From assembly GCF_014851915.1 (NCBI RefSeq), contig NZ_JACVAP010000001.1:1054001-1118000 (forward strand): a DNA stretch of 64,000 nt, written 5' to 3'. The stretch is from Xanthomonas sp. XNM01. GTDB lineage: Bacteria; Pseudomonadota; Gammaproteobacteria; Xanthomonadales; Xanthomonadaceae. The notes under the pieces are model-generated. The model saw nothing but the letters and a program-made list of their open reading frames with translations. It did not search any database and was not told where the DNA came from. This document shows, piece after piece, positions 51,295 through 59,992 of the stretch. Made by a program: the position numbers and the translations under genes. The first letter of the stretch is position 1; every line of letters begins with the position of its first letter.

Positions 51295-51325
51295 GAAAAA
51301 GAAGCCCCGCATCGAGTGCGGGGCT
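51295..51325 (-). terminator. Rho-independent terminator
   Basis: Minus strand AGCCCCGCA-CTCGA-TGCGGGGCT then TCTTTTTCT, 34 bases after the stop of the 182-aa gene. A perfect 9-bp stem. Confidence 0.9.
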
Positions 51326-51359
51326 GTCAAGAGGGTGCGTCGGTACTGGATCAGTCGGG

Positions 51360-51908
51360 CTAGTCGCCCAGGACATGCTGCTTCCACAGGTCGAATGCCT
51401 GCTCTGGAGGAAGCTCGGCCAGGATGACGATGGGCTGGGCCTGCCGGGCGCGCAGCGAAGCGAAGTACGCCTTGCGGTCGGCGATGGCCTTGAGCTTGAT
51501 GCCCTTGAGGAACTTCAGCTTGCCGTCCTTGATGAACAGCACTTTGTTGCCGATGTCGCGGTTGAACGCGGATCGCACCTTGCGTTCCGCGTGCATGGCA
51601 TCGGCCAGTTCATCGACCAGGAAGTCGAGCGTCATGTCGATGTAGTGAGGGTCTTCGCCCTCCTGGCCGAGGTCGATCGGCGCAGGCGGCAAGCCCTTGG
51701 CGAAGGCTTCGGCCTGCGTCAGAAGCGCAGCCTTGCCGTTGAGCGCTTGGAGGAACGTCGAGCCGCCGTGGCCATCGTTGCGGGCCTCGGCGATGGGAGT
51801 GCCGTCGAACACGACGGTGGCGCTGAAGCACAGCGTCTCCTCGCTGGCGAAATCTGCCACCTTGAGGTTCTTCAGCGTGATGCGGTCTTGCTTGGTGATG
51901 TTGTCCAT
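51360..51908 (-). CDS. Hypothetical ICE protein (182 aa)
   Basis: 182 residues. A beta-type N-terminus (RITLKNLKVADFASEETLCF; ATVVFDGTPIAEARNDGHGG) and a lysine-rich helical second half (NKVLFIKDGKLKFLKGIKLK). Starts at ATG 51906-51908. Basic C-terminal half suggests nucleic-acid contact. Transcribed as its own unit: three-hairpin leader upstream, strong terminator downstream. Function unknown. Confidence 0.73.
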   Translation of the reverse strand: MDNITKQDRITLKNLKVADFASEETLCFSATVVFDGTPIAEARNDGHGGSTFLQALNGKAALLTQAEAFAKGLPPAPIDLGQEGEDPHYIDMTLDFLVDELADAMHAERKVRSAFNRDIGNKVLFIKDGKLKFLKGIKLKAIADRKAYFASLRARQAQPIVILAELPPEQAFDLWKQHVLGD

Positions 51909-52045
51909 GGGAAGTCCTGAAATCGACCGGGTGGCGACATGCCCCTGACGGGACGTGGCGGCCATCCCGTGGGTTGGAGAAAGAGGCATCGGTGCCCCGG
52001 TGGGCAGCGTTCGCCGGTGAGATGCCGAGGCGAACTGGCGGGTGG

Positions 52046-52113
52046 CGCGGGTGGAACCCGCGGCAGCCTTGACACCCTGGCTGCGGGCTGCTGCCGATAC
52101 GCCGGCAATGCAG
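52046..52113 (-). ncRNA. Three-hairpin leader element, copy C
   Basis: Stems CGCGGG/CCCGCG (52046-52062), GCAGCC/GGCTGC (52063-52084) and TGCCG/CGGCA within CTGC/GCAG (52088-52113). Between the methyltransferase stop and the 182-aa gene. The outer part of stem 3 reads CTGC/GCAG where copies A, B and D have CATG-type pairing, again a change on both sides. Confidence 0.6.
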
Positions 52114-52150
52114 GGGGGAGAATGGCGCGGCCCGCAGGCTGCGTCGCCGA

Positions 52151-53761
52151 TCAATCCGAAGCGGTCGAGCCCGTCTTGTGCAGGCACTGCACGAGCCGCT
52201 GCCCCAGCCATGCCATGCACGGGACGGCCATGGAGTTGCCGATTGCCTTGTAGCGTGGAGCGTCGGCGGCTGGCTTGCCGCGGTACGGGATCAGCGTGTA
52301 GTCGTCGGGCATGCCTTGCAGCCGCTCGCACTCAACTGGCATCAGCCGCCGCACGCGCCAGTGCGACCAGTCGCCGGAACCAGGTTCGTTCCATTCGTAG
52401 CGGAAATGCGCCTCGAAGTCGGGGGTCAGCACATGGGGCTTGTCCGCGCCGCCGCCGCTGGTGCGCAGTGCGGTCGCTACGTTGCCGCCCAGTTCCAAGG
52501 CCAGTTCTTCGGCGCGGCCGCGCAGCGCCGCGCTCAGCACCATGGGCCGGCCCTGGCCCGGCTTGCCGCCGCCCGTGGAAAGCGTTCCGGCAAGCTGGCC
52601 GTGACCGGATTCGAGCCGCAGTTCGCCACGGGAGTTTTGTGCGAAAGCGACGGCTGGCACCACACCCGCATTCGCGTGACTGTTGCGGTGCCCACCAGCG
52701 CGCAGCGTCGGTGCTTGGTTTTCCATCGCATCCGCGCCGCTGCCCTGGGCGGTGAAGGCGATGATCGGAACACCCTTGCCGGTGCCGTCTTCGCTGCTGC
52801 CCTTGCCTCCATTGGCGGTGCTGAGCGTGTGGGTGATGTTGCCTGCAACGGACTGCGCGAGGAAGGTCTCGACCTCAAAGTCATTCTTCGGACCGGGCGC
52901 GGCGGTCAGGCAGGCGGCCACGTCGATGGGACCTGCGGTATTGCCACCGCCGAACCCGAACGTGATGGTGACCTTGCCATAGGGCTGCTTCAGTCCGGCG
53001 TAGCCGCCTGCTGCTGCAGCGCCATGTCCAGCAGTGCGGGAAGCGTCTTGCCACGGCGAGCAGCCCGGCGAAGAATCCCCGCGCAGGCCGTCGGGCTCAA
53101 AAAGTACTTCTGCGGGATCGAGGTCATCTCCACCACTTGCCACAAGAAACACGCGCTTGCGGCGTTGGGCGACACCGAAATATTGAGCGTCGAGCACGCG
53201 CCAGGCGATGCGGCGGCGGGGTCCAGACACACAACCAGCGTGCGCCCACCGATCCCCTGGCGGCTGGAGCGCACGGTTTTCTCCGGCCAATGCCCCCAGG
53301 AAATGCCCGAAGGCATTGCTGCGGTCGTTGAGGACGCCGGGGACGTTTTCCCAGACGAGCGTGGCCGCCGGGCGGCGGTCTTGATGGCGGGTTTGGTCGA
53401 TGGCATTGGCAAGCTCCACATAGGCAAGGGTCAAGGCACCGCGCGGGTCATCCAGCCCACGGCGCGCACCGGCCACGCTGAACGACTGGCACGGCGTGCC
53501 GCCGACCAGGATGTCGGGCGCCGGCACGGTGCCCGCGCGCACCTGGCGGGCGATCGCGGTCATGTCGCCCAGGTTGGGCACGTGGGGGTAACGGTGGGCG
53601 AGCACGGCGCTCGGGAACGGCTCGATTTCGGCGAACCACGCGGCTTCGAGGCCGAGGGGTTGCCAGGCGAGGCTCGCGGCCTCGATGCCGCTGCACACGC
53701 TGCCGTACAGCAGTGGCGCGGCCTGGGGCGCACCGCGTGGGGTGCGAGGTTGCGGGTTCAT
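52151..53761 (-). CDS. dcm: DNA (cytosine-5-)-methyltransferase
   Basis: 536 residues. C5-methyltransferase motifs in order: I YGSVCSGIEAASLAW (about 19-33), IV GGTPCQSFSVAG with the catalytic Cys91, VI VWENVPGVL near 150, VIII FGVAQRRKRVF near 205, and IX/X RRLMPVECERLQGMPDDYT and YKAIGNSMAVP near the end. A 250-residue variable region between VIII and IX is rich in Gly/Ala and would read the target. No restriction endonuclease is adjacent, so it is an orphan methyltransferase, likely protecting the ICE from host restriction. ATG 53759-53761 with GGAGACCCG. Confidence 0.92.
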   Translation of the reverse strand: MNPQPRTPRGAPQAAPLLYGSVCSGIEAASLAWQPLGLEAAWFAEIEPFPSAVLAHRYPHVPNLGDMTAIARQVRAGTVPAPDILVGGTPCQSFSVAGARRGLDDPRGALTLAYVELANAIDQTRHQDRRPAATLVWENVPGVLNDRSNAFGHFLGALAGENRALQPPGDRWAHAGCVSGPRRRIAWRVLDAQYFGVAQRRKRVFLVASGGDDLDPAEVLFEPDGLRGDSSPGCSPWQDASRTAGHGAAAAGGYAGLKQPYGKVTITFGFGGGNTAGPIDVAACLTAAPGPKNDFEVETFLAQSVAGNITHTLSTANGGKGSSEDGTGKGVPIIAFTAQGSGADAMENQAPTLRAGGHRNSHANAGVVPAVAFAQNSRGELRLESGHGQLAGTLSTGGGKPGQGRPMVLSAALRGRAEELALELGGNVATALRTSGGGADKPHVLTPDFEAHFRYEWNEPGSGDWSHWRVRRLMPVECERLQGMPDDYTLIPYRGKPAADAPRYKAIGNSMAVPCMAWLGQRLVQCLHKTGSTASD

Positions 53762-54297
53762 GTCGGGTCTCCTGTTCGTGTGGCCCTGGACCGTGTGGCT
53801 GGGCCGGGACGTTGATCGGCAGGAGAAAGGTGCCGAAGGCCTTGCGGCCTCCGGCTCGGGAGGACAGAACCACCCGTGGGCTGGTGCAGGCCCGGTCGTC
53901 GCTAGAACCGTCTGCTCATCAGCAATCGCACCCGGCGCATGTCGTGGTTGGCGCCGGCATCTTCTGGCGCACATCCGCGCACAAAAGGAGCCCAGTTTTT
54001 CGCCGTTGGGCACGGCATCGAATACCGCTGACCGCGAAGGGTCTCCGGGTGGCTCGCGGGCTCGCAAGCCATCGGGGGACCCTTCGCAGAGGCGGAAAAG
54101 TTCAGATCAGCAGAACGCGCCGGGAAACCCCGGACATGGTTCGCGGAGAAGCTACCTTCAGGTCCCGCGGCCGGGGGCGGCCGGGCGGGACGCGCACACG
54201 GACAGGAGAAGGCGTTGCGCGCTGGGCGTCCCGCAGGGCGTGCGGGACATGGGCCACGCCGCCGATGGCGGGCACGGCTCTCGGGGAGCGGGGTCGG
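53762..54297. other. 536-bp non-coding gap with large inverted repeats
   Basis: No convincing gene. It holds a long inverted repeat with perfect 10-bp ends GCGAAGGGTC (54034-54043) and GACCCTTCGC (54078-54087) and further inner pairing (GGTGGCT/AGCC), and a perfect 8-bp hairpin GTCCCGCA/TGCGGGAC (54228-54248). Either leader RNA of the methyltransferase, terminator of topB, or both. Confidence 0.6.
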
Positions 54298-56310
54298 TCA
54301 GGAGCCCTTGCGGCCGCTACTGCGCGGGCGCGAGGCACCGCGCTTGGACGCGCCGGTTTCGACCGGCAGCGTACCTTTGCAGTCGGGGTAGCGACTGCAC
54401 GACCAGAAGGGGCCGGTCTTTCCGGTGCGCTGGCGCGTGGGTGCGCCGCACTGCGGGCAAGCGGGTCCCTGGGGAACCTTGATGGACAGCGAGGTGCTGC
54501 CGTACTGCGCGATCAGTTGCGAAACCCAACTCGCCTGCTTGCCGATGAACACGTCCAGGGTGAACTGTCCCGCCTCGATCATGTCGAGCGCCTGCTCCCA
54601 CACGGCGGTGGTCCCGGGGTCGGCAATCGCCGAGGGCACAGCGTCGATCAACGTGAAGGCCGCATCCGATGCGCGGATGGAGCGTCCTTTCTTCACGAGA
54701 TAGCCCCGCGTCAGCAGGCCGGTGATGATGTTGGCGCGCGTGGCTTCGGTGCCGATGCCCGTCGTGTCCTTCAACTTCTGTTTCAGGCGCGGGTCGGTCA
54801 CGAAGCGCGCCACGCCTTTCATCGACTTGACCAGTTCGCCCTGGGTGTAGGGCTTGGGCGGCAGCGTCTTGAGCGCCTTGATCTCAACCTCGGCCACCTG
54901 GCATGCCAGACCTTCGCGCAGCGCGGGCAGCACCTGGCTACGCGCGGCGGCATCGCCGTCCTCGTCCGCTTGCGGCTCGGCCAGCACCAGGCGCCAGCCC
55001 TTGACGACCACCTGCTTTCCGATGGCCGCCAGCTTCTGCTGGCCGCAGGAGAACTCGGCGACAGTGCGGTCGAACTCGTGATGCGGCAGGAACTGCGCCA
55101 GGTAGTGCGCGCGGATCAGCCGGTACACCGCCAACTCCTTCTCGCTCATCGCAGAGAGGTTCGCGGGTTCGAGCGTTGGGATGATGCCGTGGTGCGCCGT
55201 GACCTTGCCATCGTTCCAGGCGCGAGAGCGCTGCGAGCGGTCGAGCTGGCCCATGATCGAGCGCAGCGAGGGATCGGTCTTGAGCAAGCTGTCCAGGACC
55301 GTGGGCACCTCGGCGAACATGCTTTCGGGCAGGTAGCCGGAATCCGAACGCGGGTATGTGGTGGCCTTGTGAGTCTCGTACAGGGCCTGGGCAATCTCCA
55401 GGGTCTCCTGCACGTCCAGCCCAAGCTGCTTGGAACAAACCTCCTGCAAGGTGCCCAGGTCGAACAGCAGCGGCGGGCCTTCGCGCACGCGCTCGGTTTC
55501 GACCGATGCCACCTGGGCGCTGCCCGCAGCGCGGATCTGCTGCGCGGCCTGCTGGGCCACCGGCTGCTGCAGGCAGCGGCCGGCGTCATCGGTGCAGCCA
55601 TCGGGCGGAACCCACTGCGCGCTGAAAACCTGTTCACCTGCGGAAAGGGACACGTCGATGGCCCAGAACGGCACCGACTTGAAGGCCGCGATCTCGCGGT
55701 CGCGGTCCACGACGAGTTTGAGCGTCGGCGTCTGGACGCGCCCGACCGACAGCACGCCGTCGTAACCTGCCTGCCGGCCCAGCACGGTGAACAACCGGCT
55801 GAGGTTCATGCCCACGAGCCAGTCGGCGCGTGAGCGCGCCAGCGCCGAGTAGTACATCGGCAGCGTGTCGGAAGACGGCCGCAGCTTGCCGAGCGCGGCG
55901 CGGATCGACGCATCGTTGAGCGCCGACAGCCATAGCCGCTCGATGGGGCCGCGGTAGCCGCACAGTTCGATGATCTCGCGGGCGATCAACTCGCCCTCGC
56001 GGTCGGCATCGGTGGCGATGACCAGATGGGTCGCCTTCGCCAGAAGCGCCTTGACGACCTTGAATTGCGTGGCGGTCTTCGGTTTGACCTCGACCCGCCA
56101 CTGCTGGGGAACGATGGGCAACTGCTCCAGCGACCAGCGTTTGAGCGCCGCGTCATAGACCTCGGGGGCTGCCGCTTCTACGAGATGGCCGATGCACCAG
56201 GTGACGGTGACGCCGGAGCCGCTGAGACAGCCTTCACCGCGCTGCGTCGCGCCGAGGATTCGACCAATGTCTTTGCCTTGCGATGGCTTCTCGCACAAGA
56301 ACAGCCGCAT
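54298..56310 (-). CDS. topB: DNA topoisomerase III
   Basis: 670 residues, type IA topoisomerase. Toprim domain with acidic triad DADREG at residues 101-106, catalytic Tyr319 in TTYPRSDSGYL, SVGRVQTPTLKLVVDRDREI near 188, and a C-terminal C4 zinc finger CPQCGAPTRQRTGKTGPFWS...C. ICE-borne TopB decatenates replicated or transferred DNA. ATG at 56308-56310. The upstream region has a partial match (TTGTTTGCTGC) to the transfer-operon motif and a 23-bp palindrome. Confidence 0.95.
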   Translation of the reverse strand: MRLFLCEKPSQGKDIGRILGATQRGEGCLSGSGVTVTWCIGHLVEAAAPEVYDAALKRWSLEQLPIVPQQWRVEVKPKTATQFKVVKALLAKATHLVIATDADREGELIAREIIELCGYRGPIERLWLSALNDASIRAALGKLRPSSDTLPMYYSALARSRADWLVGMNLSRLFTVLGRQAGYDGVLSVGRVQTPTLKLVVDRDREIAAFKSVPFWAIDVSLSAGEQVFSAQWVPPDGCTDDAGRCLQQPVAQQAAQQIRAAGSAQVASVETERVREGPPLLFDLGTLQEVCSKQLGLDVQETLEIAQALYETHKATTYPRSDSGYLPESMFAEVPTVLDSLLKTDPSLRSIMGQLDRSQRSRAWNDGKVTAHHGIIPTLEPANLSAMSEKELAVYRLIRAHYLAQFLPHHEFDRTVAEFSCGQQKLAAIGKQVVVKGWRLVLAEPQADEDGDAAARSQVLPALREGLACQVAEVEIKALKTLPPKPYTQGELVKSMKGVARFVTDPRLKQKLKDTTGIGTEATRANIITGLLTRGYLVKKGRSIRASDAAFTLIDAVPSAIADPGTTAVWEQALDMIEAGQFTLDVFIGKQASWVSQLIAQYGSTSLSIKVPQGPACPQCGAPTRQRTGKTGPFWSCSRYPDCKGTLPVETGASKRGASRPRSSGRKGS

Positions 56311-56510
56311 GTCCGTCCATCCGATTTCCGTGGTTCATTGAGTTGCTGGAATCGAGGATGCCGAGCACCACCAGGGGCAGCAGCAAACAAGCCGCATGCG
56401 GTGGCGACCACTTTCACGGGATGGCGGGGACGGGAGTGGCGTGCGGCCGGGGGTGTGCGGTTCGGGAGCCGCGGTTTTCGGGCGCGCGTGGACGCCGGTG
56501 GACGTTGATG

Positions 56511-56533
56511 GAGCTATCCCCTGGGGATAGCTC
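56511..56533. repeat. Palindrome, copy 1 (core CTATCCCC-T-GGGGATAG)
   Basis: Here the palindrome extends to 23 bp with GAG/CTC ends. It lies between ssb and topB. The identical 17-bp core recurs at 58532-58548 and 58663-58679, each time in a gap between replication genes. Confidence 0.75.
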
Positions 56534-56578
56534 GCGAGGGCATGGGGCGACGAACGACTGCCGTCGCCCCATGCCGGG

Positions 56579-57031
56579 TCACTTCCTGCGCTTCGGCTCC
56601 TTCGGCGCGGTCGGTTCCTGGGCGGCCTGGGGCTTCGGCTGCACGTCCTGCGCGGTCTCCTGCTGCCTGGGGCTGAGGGTCACGGACTCGATGCGGAACG
56701 GCAGGATGCCGACGCTGCGCGCGTTGATCTGCCAGGTCTCGCGCGGCTGATCCTCGTTGTCCGTCCAGGGTTCGCGTTCCATGCGGCCGACGACCAGCAC
56801 ACGCATGCCTTTCTGGTACAGGTCCTTCCAGTGCGCGGCGTCGCGGTGCCAGATTTCCACCGGCGCCCAGAAGCCGCCGCGATCCTCGAAGGTGCCATCC
56901 TTCTTGGGAATGGGGTTGTCGAAATAGACGTTCAGGCGCAGAAGGCGGCTGGGCTCGTCGTTGCCGTTGGGGAACTCCCGGTACTCGGGGGGCGAACCGA
57001 TGTTGCCTTCGCCAGAAAAATGCGTGCTCAT
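56579..57031 (-). CDS. ssb: Single-stranded DNA-binding protein
   Basis: 150 residues, OB fold: MSTHFSGEGNIGSPPEYREF at the start, LRLNVYFDNPIPKKDGTFED, the central FWAPVEIWHRDAAHWKDLYQ and GMRVLVVGRMEREPWTD. The tail is rich in Pro, Gln and Lys and lacks the acidic DDDIPF tip of chromosomal SSBs, as usual in ICE versions. Coats the transferred strand. Lies between DUF3158 and topB. Confidence 0.9.
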   Translation of the reverse strand: MSTHFSGEGNIGSPPEYREFPNGNDEPSRLLRLNVYFDNPIPKKDGTFEDRGGFWAPVEIWHRDAAHWKDLYQKGMRVLVVGRMEREPWTDNEDQPRETWQINARSVGILPFRIESVTLSPRQQETAQDVQPKPQAAQEPTAPKEPKRRK

Positions 57032-57104
57032 GTTGCAATCTCCGTGGTGGTTGAAATACCCGCACCTGGTTGGCGGCGGGCGCGTGCTGGAGTACCCCGC
57101 GCGA

Positions 57105-57632
57105 TTACCGATCGCGCAGGGTGGGCGGTGTGGACTTGAGCCGGCGCAGGTAGGCGTCTTCCGCCTCGGCGGCCTTGCTGGCGCACTCCTGGGCCTGCCT
57201 GCCCAAGGTGTGCAACAGGCTGATCTGCATGTTCAGCGTGATGCGCTGAAGCTCGATCGCGTGCAGGTCGGCCAGCAGGTTGACCGGCGTGCTGGTGCTC
57301 GCCATCAGCTCTTGCCACAGGGCCACGCCCATGGCTGACCTGTCGTGCTTGCGCCAGCGCAAAAACACCGTGCCTGCGCCAGTGGTCTGCTGGGCCAGTT
57401 CGATGGGCAGCAGGTGGAAGGGATGCCCGAGGGCCTGTTGCAGCACCTGTCGCTGCGCCAAGCCAATCAACTCGTCGCGCATGGCGAAGCACTGGCTGGC
57501 CCAGGCCTCCAAGTCCCCTTTACCCTTAAAAGGCCTTAAAAGGCCTTTTTGAGAGCCTGCGTGTTCCAGCCGCATGAAGGCGGTCTGTTGCAGCGGGCGG
57601 AAGTAGCGGGTGTCGCGGTTCGGGTCGCTCAT
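57105..57632 (-). CDS. DUF3158 family ICE protein
   Basis: 175 residues. DUF3158 landmarks: RYFRPLQQTAFMRLEHAGSQ at the start, FAMRDELIGLAQRQVLQQAL near residue 49 and GTVFLRWRKHDRSAMGVALW near 87. Helical, function unknown, always in the replication module of this ICE class. ATG overlaps the preceding stop (ATGA). An odd low-GC doublet AAGGCCTTTT occurs twice at 57532-57551 inside the reading frame. Confidence 0.85.
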   Translation of the reverse strand: MSDPNRDTRYFRPLQQTAFMRLEHAGSQKGLLRPFKGKGDLEAWASQCFAMRDELIGLAQRQVLQQALGHPFHLLPIELAQQTTGAGTVFLRWRKHDRSAMGVALWQELMASTSTPVNLLADLHAIELQRITLNMQISLLHTLGRQAQECASKAAEAEDAYLRRLKSTPPTLRDR

Positions 57633-58411
57633 GCCTGCGCGTCCTCGCCCGCGGTGGCCTCGGGTGCCTCGGTGGTGGTGGCCTCGTCGCTGGGCGATGC
57701 GGCTGCGGCAGGACCGTCACCGCGCTGCTGCAGGCCACGGCGCACGATCGGCGGCGCGAAATTCGAGCGGCGCGTGCCCTCCAGCACGTCCTGCGGCAAC
57801 TCGCCGTACTTCTCCAGCGCCGCCCGCGCTGCCGCATTCTTGGAAGCGAAGTCGTCGCGGGTGCAGCCCGAGTAGCGGTACTGCTGGGCCAGCGAGAACA
57901 GGCTGCGCAACGCATGGGCACCCTCGTTGAGCCAGCGCTCCAGGGTGCTGCGGTCGATGAGCGCGGTGTGGTGCGCGAGGATCAGCTTGCGGGCGATGTC
58001 GTCGTAGTCGGCCAGCAGATACACGGCGGCAAAGCCGAGCTGTGCATTGACGAACAGCGGCAGCTTGACGGGCTGCACGTTGAGGTTTTCGCCCAGGGTG
58101 AGTGCCGGCGGCACGCTCGCCAGGGCCTGGTCCACCTGCTCGCGCAGCGATTGCAGCGTGGCCTTCGTCTGGTCGAGCTTGTCCTCGATGCGCAGCATCC
58201 AGAAGTCGCTGTACGGGTCGTCCTGCTCCGAGCCGCGCCGCATCTTGTTCATCTGGGCGATGTAGCCGTTCAGGCCGACGATGCCCGGTCGCCCCTCGGC
58301 GGCGGCGCGGCCGTGCCAGATGCGCGAGGCGTGGTGCGTGTGCAGCGTCAGCGACATCGCGCTGCGCAAGGAGCCGAGATTCAGTTGCAGGGGTTCGTTG
58401 GTGGTTGCCAT
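57629..58411 (-). CDS. ICE protein, PFL_4669 family (TIGR03761)
   Basis: 260 residues. Begins with a conserved LGSLRSAMSLTLHTHHASRI, then WHGRAAAEGRPGIVGLNGYI and ANAQ-type tract LFVNAQLGFAAVYLLADYDD near residue 123, followed by LLLL-type helices and a Pro/Ala-rich tail. Part of the conserved replication/maintenance block. Function unknown. ATG 58409-58411. Confidence 0.88.
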   Translation of the reverse strand: MATTNEPLQLNLGSLRSAMSLTLHTHHASRIWHGRAAAEGRPGIVGLNGYIAQMNKMRRGSEQDDPYSDFWMLRIEDKLDQTKATLQSLREQVDQALASVPPALTLGENLNVQPVKLPLFVNAQLGFAAVYLLADYDDIARKLILAHHTALIDRSTLERWLNEGAHALRSLFSLAQQYRYSGCTRDDFASKNAAARAALEKYGELPQDVLEGTRRSNFAPPIVRRGLQQRGDGPAAAASPSDEATTTEAPEATAGEDAQA

Positions 58412-58528
58412 GGTGTCCGCTCGTTGTTGGAAAAGAGCGGACAGCTTCGGCAGGTGGCGGAAGGCAGTCAGTCAACAAACCGAAACCCGCCCGTCCCCGG
58501 TTCAGGGCGCGGCGGTCGAATGCGTCGC

Positions 58529-58549
58529 GAGCTATCCCCTGGGGATAGC
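58529..58549. repeat. Palindrome, copy 2 (core CTATCCCC-T-GGGGATAG)
   Basis: Core 58532-58548, flanked GAG.../...C; 118 bp before the PFL_4669 gene, in a 315-bp gap that otherwise holds no gene. Confidence 0.75.
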
Positions 58550-58661
58550 GCCATGGAGAGCCAAGGAACGCTGCGCGCCCGGCTCAGCCCGGACAATGTC
58601 GATCCCGCCGCAGGCGATCGGGGCTTGGCGTGCAGCGGTTCGACGTGTAGCCGTCAGTGGA

Positions 58662-58682
58662 ACTATCCCCTGGGGATAGCTC
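58662..58682. repeat. Palindrome, copy 3 (core CTATCCCC-T-GGGGATAG)
   Basis: Core 58663-58679, 131 bp from copy 2 in the same gap, about 45 bp after the STY4528 stop. Confidence 0.75.
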
Positions 58683-58726
58683 TACTGGAAGCCACTGGCA
58701 TCCACTTCACCGCCTTGCAGGCCCGC

Positions 58727-59989
58727 TCACTTGCTGGCGAGCAGCTTGCGCAGCCGCTCGATGTGCTGCCTGGCGACTTCTGGCGGCACCGGCTTGCCCT
58801 GCGGCTGGGATGGCGGCGGTGCTGGTGGTGGCCGCTCATTCGGCGGAGCGTGTGCCGATGGCGCGTCTTTCTTGGCCCAGGCGTTGAACTCGCCATGGAT
58901 GGCCCGCTGGATGATGCCGAACAGATACCCCGCAGGATTGCGGATGCCATGACTGCTGCATCGTGCAGCCCATTCGTCCAGCACGGCCTGCCTCAGCGCG
59001 GCATCGACCTGCTGCAATGCCACCCGCCCACCTGTCTGCTGCTCCGCCTTCAGTTCCGCGAAGCGTTTGGGCCATTGCAGGTCGCCCAGCGCGCGCGCCT
59101 GCGCCTGTGCCTGCGCGGTAGTACGTACTTCATTAATACGACTACTACGTACTGTACGGGCCCGCTTCGGATTCCGAAGAGAGGCGTCTGGCGCGGGTTT
59201 CGACCCTGCTTCGGATTCCGAAGTGGGGTCGTCAGGATTCCGAAGAAGGCTCGTCGGCCCTTCTTCGGATTCGTGAGTCGCGTCCTCTTGTGGATAACTT
59301 TCGGTTGCCATGATGCCCTGGCTGGCGAGGCGCTCGGCCAGGACTTGCAGCCTCGACGGTAGGGTGCGCCCGGCCAGCATCGGGTCTTCGCCGATTTCCT
59401 TGAGGGTGTGCAGGCCCACGATCTGCACGGCTTTGGCCGAGTGGCCGAGCGCCTGGCTGACGAGCTGCAGGTAGTCCGGGTCGAGCTGCATCGCTTCAAA
59501 GGGGGTCAGCGGCTCGTCGTGCAGGACATAGAGGTTGCCGAGGATGCGGCCGGTCTTGGCGTCGCGCCGTCGCCGCACCAGGCTCAGCCATCGGGTCAGC
59601 CGCAGCAGCGTCAGGGCTCGCGCCACGGTTTCGTGCGAGGCCTGCCCGGCGCAGGGCATCGAGGCCAGCCAGGGCCGCAACTGCTCATAGGTGGGGAATG
59701 CGGTCACGCCGTCGTCGTTGAGCATCAGCCGGAACACCTGCCAGGCGTTGCGCTCCAGCGGCGTCAGGCGGCGATCGAGGAACAGCCGCCGCGGTACGGT
59801 TTCATGCCGGTTGCCGCTGAAGAGGAACGCATCGCCTGACGCAGCCGGTGTCGTAGGTGACGTCGCAGGTATAGGCGTGGGAGTGGGCGTGGGCGGGCTG
59901 GGCCTGGGCGCAAGGTCTTTCAGCGCCGCGTCGAACAGGTCAGCGAGTGCGACGGGGCCATGGCGTGGTGCGGTGTCGTCCACGGCCAT
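58727..59989 (-). CDS. STY4528 family pathogenicity-island replication protein
   Basis: 420 residues. N-terminal RLFLDRRLTPLERNAWQVFR and LTLLRLTRWLSLVRRRRDAK look like a winged-helix replication initiator domain (about residues 65-160). A helical middle and a C-terminal PARTYL-type segment (NPAGYLFGIIQRAIHGEFNA) complete the match. Proteins of this group adjoin ParB and DUF2857 genes in SPI-7-like islands. Encoded 3 bases after the DUF2857 gene, so co-translated. Confidence 0.85.
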   Translation of the reverse strand: MAVDDTAPRHGPVALADLFDAALKDLAPRPSPPTPTPTPIPATSPTTPAASGDAFLFSGNRHETVPRRLFLDRRLTPLERNAWQVFRLMLNDDGVTAFPTYEQLRPWLASMPCAGQASHETVARALTLLRLTRWLSLVRRRRDAKTGRILGNLYVLHDEPLTPFEAMQLDPDYLQLVSQALGHSAKAVQIVGLHTLKEIGEDPMLAGRTLPSRLQVLAERLASQGIMATESYPQEDATHESEEGPTSLLRNPDDPTSESEAGSKPAPDASLRNPKRARTVRSSRINEVRTTAQAQAQARALGDLQWPKRFAELKAEQQTGGRVALQQVDAALRQAVLDEWAARCSSHGIRNPAGYLFGIIQRAIHGEFNAWAKKDAPSAHAPPNERPPPAPPPSQPQGKPVPPEVARQHIERLRKLLASK

Positions 59990-59992
59990 GGC

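Noticed and set aside
52178-53815. 545-residue plus-strand open frame
   Set aside because: Shadow of the cytosine methyltransferase, which has all catalytic motifs on the other strand.
54102-54338. 78-residue arginine/proline-rich minus-strand frame before the methyltransferase
   Set aside because: No ribosome site, composition typical of random high-GC sequence, and it overlaps the topB end and inverted repeats.
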